From: an uncultured Porphyromonadaceae bacterium
GTDB taxonomy: Bacteria; Bacteroidota; Bacteroidia; Bacteroidales; Muribaculaceae
NCBI GenBank assembly: GCA_946183895.1
Contig: CAMHDX010000058.1
Span: forward strand, 1-6,329
Length of the DNA stretch: 6,329 nt
Direction of reading: 5' to 3'
Of this stretch, positions 6,178 through 6,329 are shown one piece after another; position 1 is the first letter of the stretch, and the number at the start of each line of letters is the position of its first letter. Under the pieces are notes generated by a model. It did not search any database and was not told where the DNA came from. It saw nothing but the letters and a program-made list of their open reading frames with translations. The translations under genes were made by a program, and so were the position numbers.

Positions 6178-6329
6178 ATGCAATCCACCTCTACCCTCTT
6201 GATGTTCAGGTTTCGCCGGTCATGCATAGTCATGCTCACAGCGGCGCTGATGGCGGCGCTGAGCGCATGCAGCAACCGCGATGCAGACTTGCAGAAGATG
6301 GTGCCCGCCGACGCCGTCGCAGTCGCCAC
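6178..6329 (+). CDS. Lipoprotein N-terminus, possibly DUF4836-like (3'-partial)
   Basis: Only the first 50 codons are in the window. The N-terminus has basic residues (R11, R13, R14), a hydrophobic stretch at about 16-29 and a lipobox L28-S29-A30-C31, so the product is most likely a lipid-anchored envelope protein. After the Cys come S-N-R-D, which is not a strong Bacteroidetes surface-export signal. The mature start 'LQKMVPADAVAVA' resembles the opening of DUF4836 family lipoproteins (typically I/V-P-x-D-A followed by small hydrophobics); a DUF3352-like protein is another possibility. ATG at 6178 has A at -3 and -6, as do the other non-overlapping genes. ATG at 6202 would give a shorter, more conventional signal peptide but lacks that context. 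It begins 5 bases after the rpe stop, suggesting co-transcription. Confidence 0.75.
   Translation, partial: MQSTSTLLMFRFRRSCIVMLTAALMAALSACSNRDADLQKMVPADAVAVA

Overview
The window reads as a compact, GC-rich stretch of a Bacteroidales chromosome. Evidence: the Dcp-like M3 peptidase, YicC and DUF5063-like sequences resemble Bacteroidales versions; no start codon is preceded by a recognisable Shine-Dalgarno sequence; and the order yicC-gmk-nadD is, as I recall, typical of Bacteroidetes. The GC richness (roughly 60% by eye) would fit a gut lineage such as Muribaculaceae, but the family assignment is a guess. I see no mobile element, phage gene, CRISPR array, tRNA or rRNA.

All eight supported genes lie on the + strand and are tightly packed. 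From left to right they are: a TPR-repeat protein, probably the C-terminal part of a larger protein (2-850); a complete M3 zinc metallopeptidase of the peptidyl-dipeptidase Dcp type (840-2888); a YicC/YloC-family endoribonuclease (2904-3794); guanylate kinase gmk (3837-4403); nicotinate-nucleotide adenylyltransferase nadD (4400-5002); an acidic DUF5063-like protein of unknown function (4999-5502); ribulose-phosphate 3-epimerase rpe (5528-6172); and the first 50 codons of a lipoprotein, possibly DUF4836-like, running off the right edge (6178 onward). The largest gap between genes is 42 bases, so no intergenic region is long enough to hide another gene.

Three junctions are stop/start overlaps: TPR/M3 by 11 bases, and gmk/nadD and nadD/DUF5063 each by an ATGA. 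Together with the short gaps this suggests one or a few co-transcribed units. The functions are mainly housekeeping: peptide turnover, RNA turnover, GMP phosphorylation, NAD synthesis and the pentose phosphate pathway. They share a loose nucleotide theme, since gmk and nadD are both nucleotide enzymes and YicC acts on RNA.

No dramatic new system is visible. The observations most worth following are: (1) a codon-usage break inside yicC near its domain boundary; (2) the uncharacterised DUF5063-like gene joined to nadD by an ATGA overlap; (3) a Gly-to-Cys change in a normally conserved loop beside the zinc site of the M3 peptidase; and (4) a consistent A at -3 and -6 before every non-overlapping start, with local AT enrichment at the junctions.
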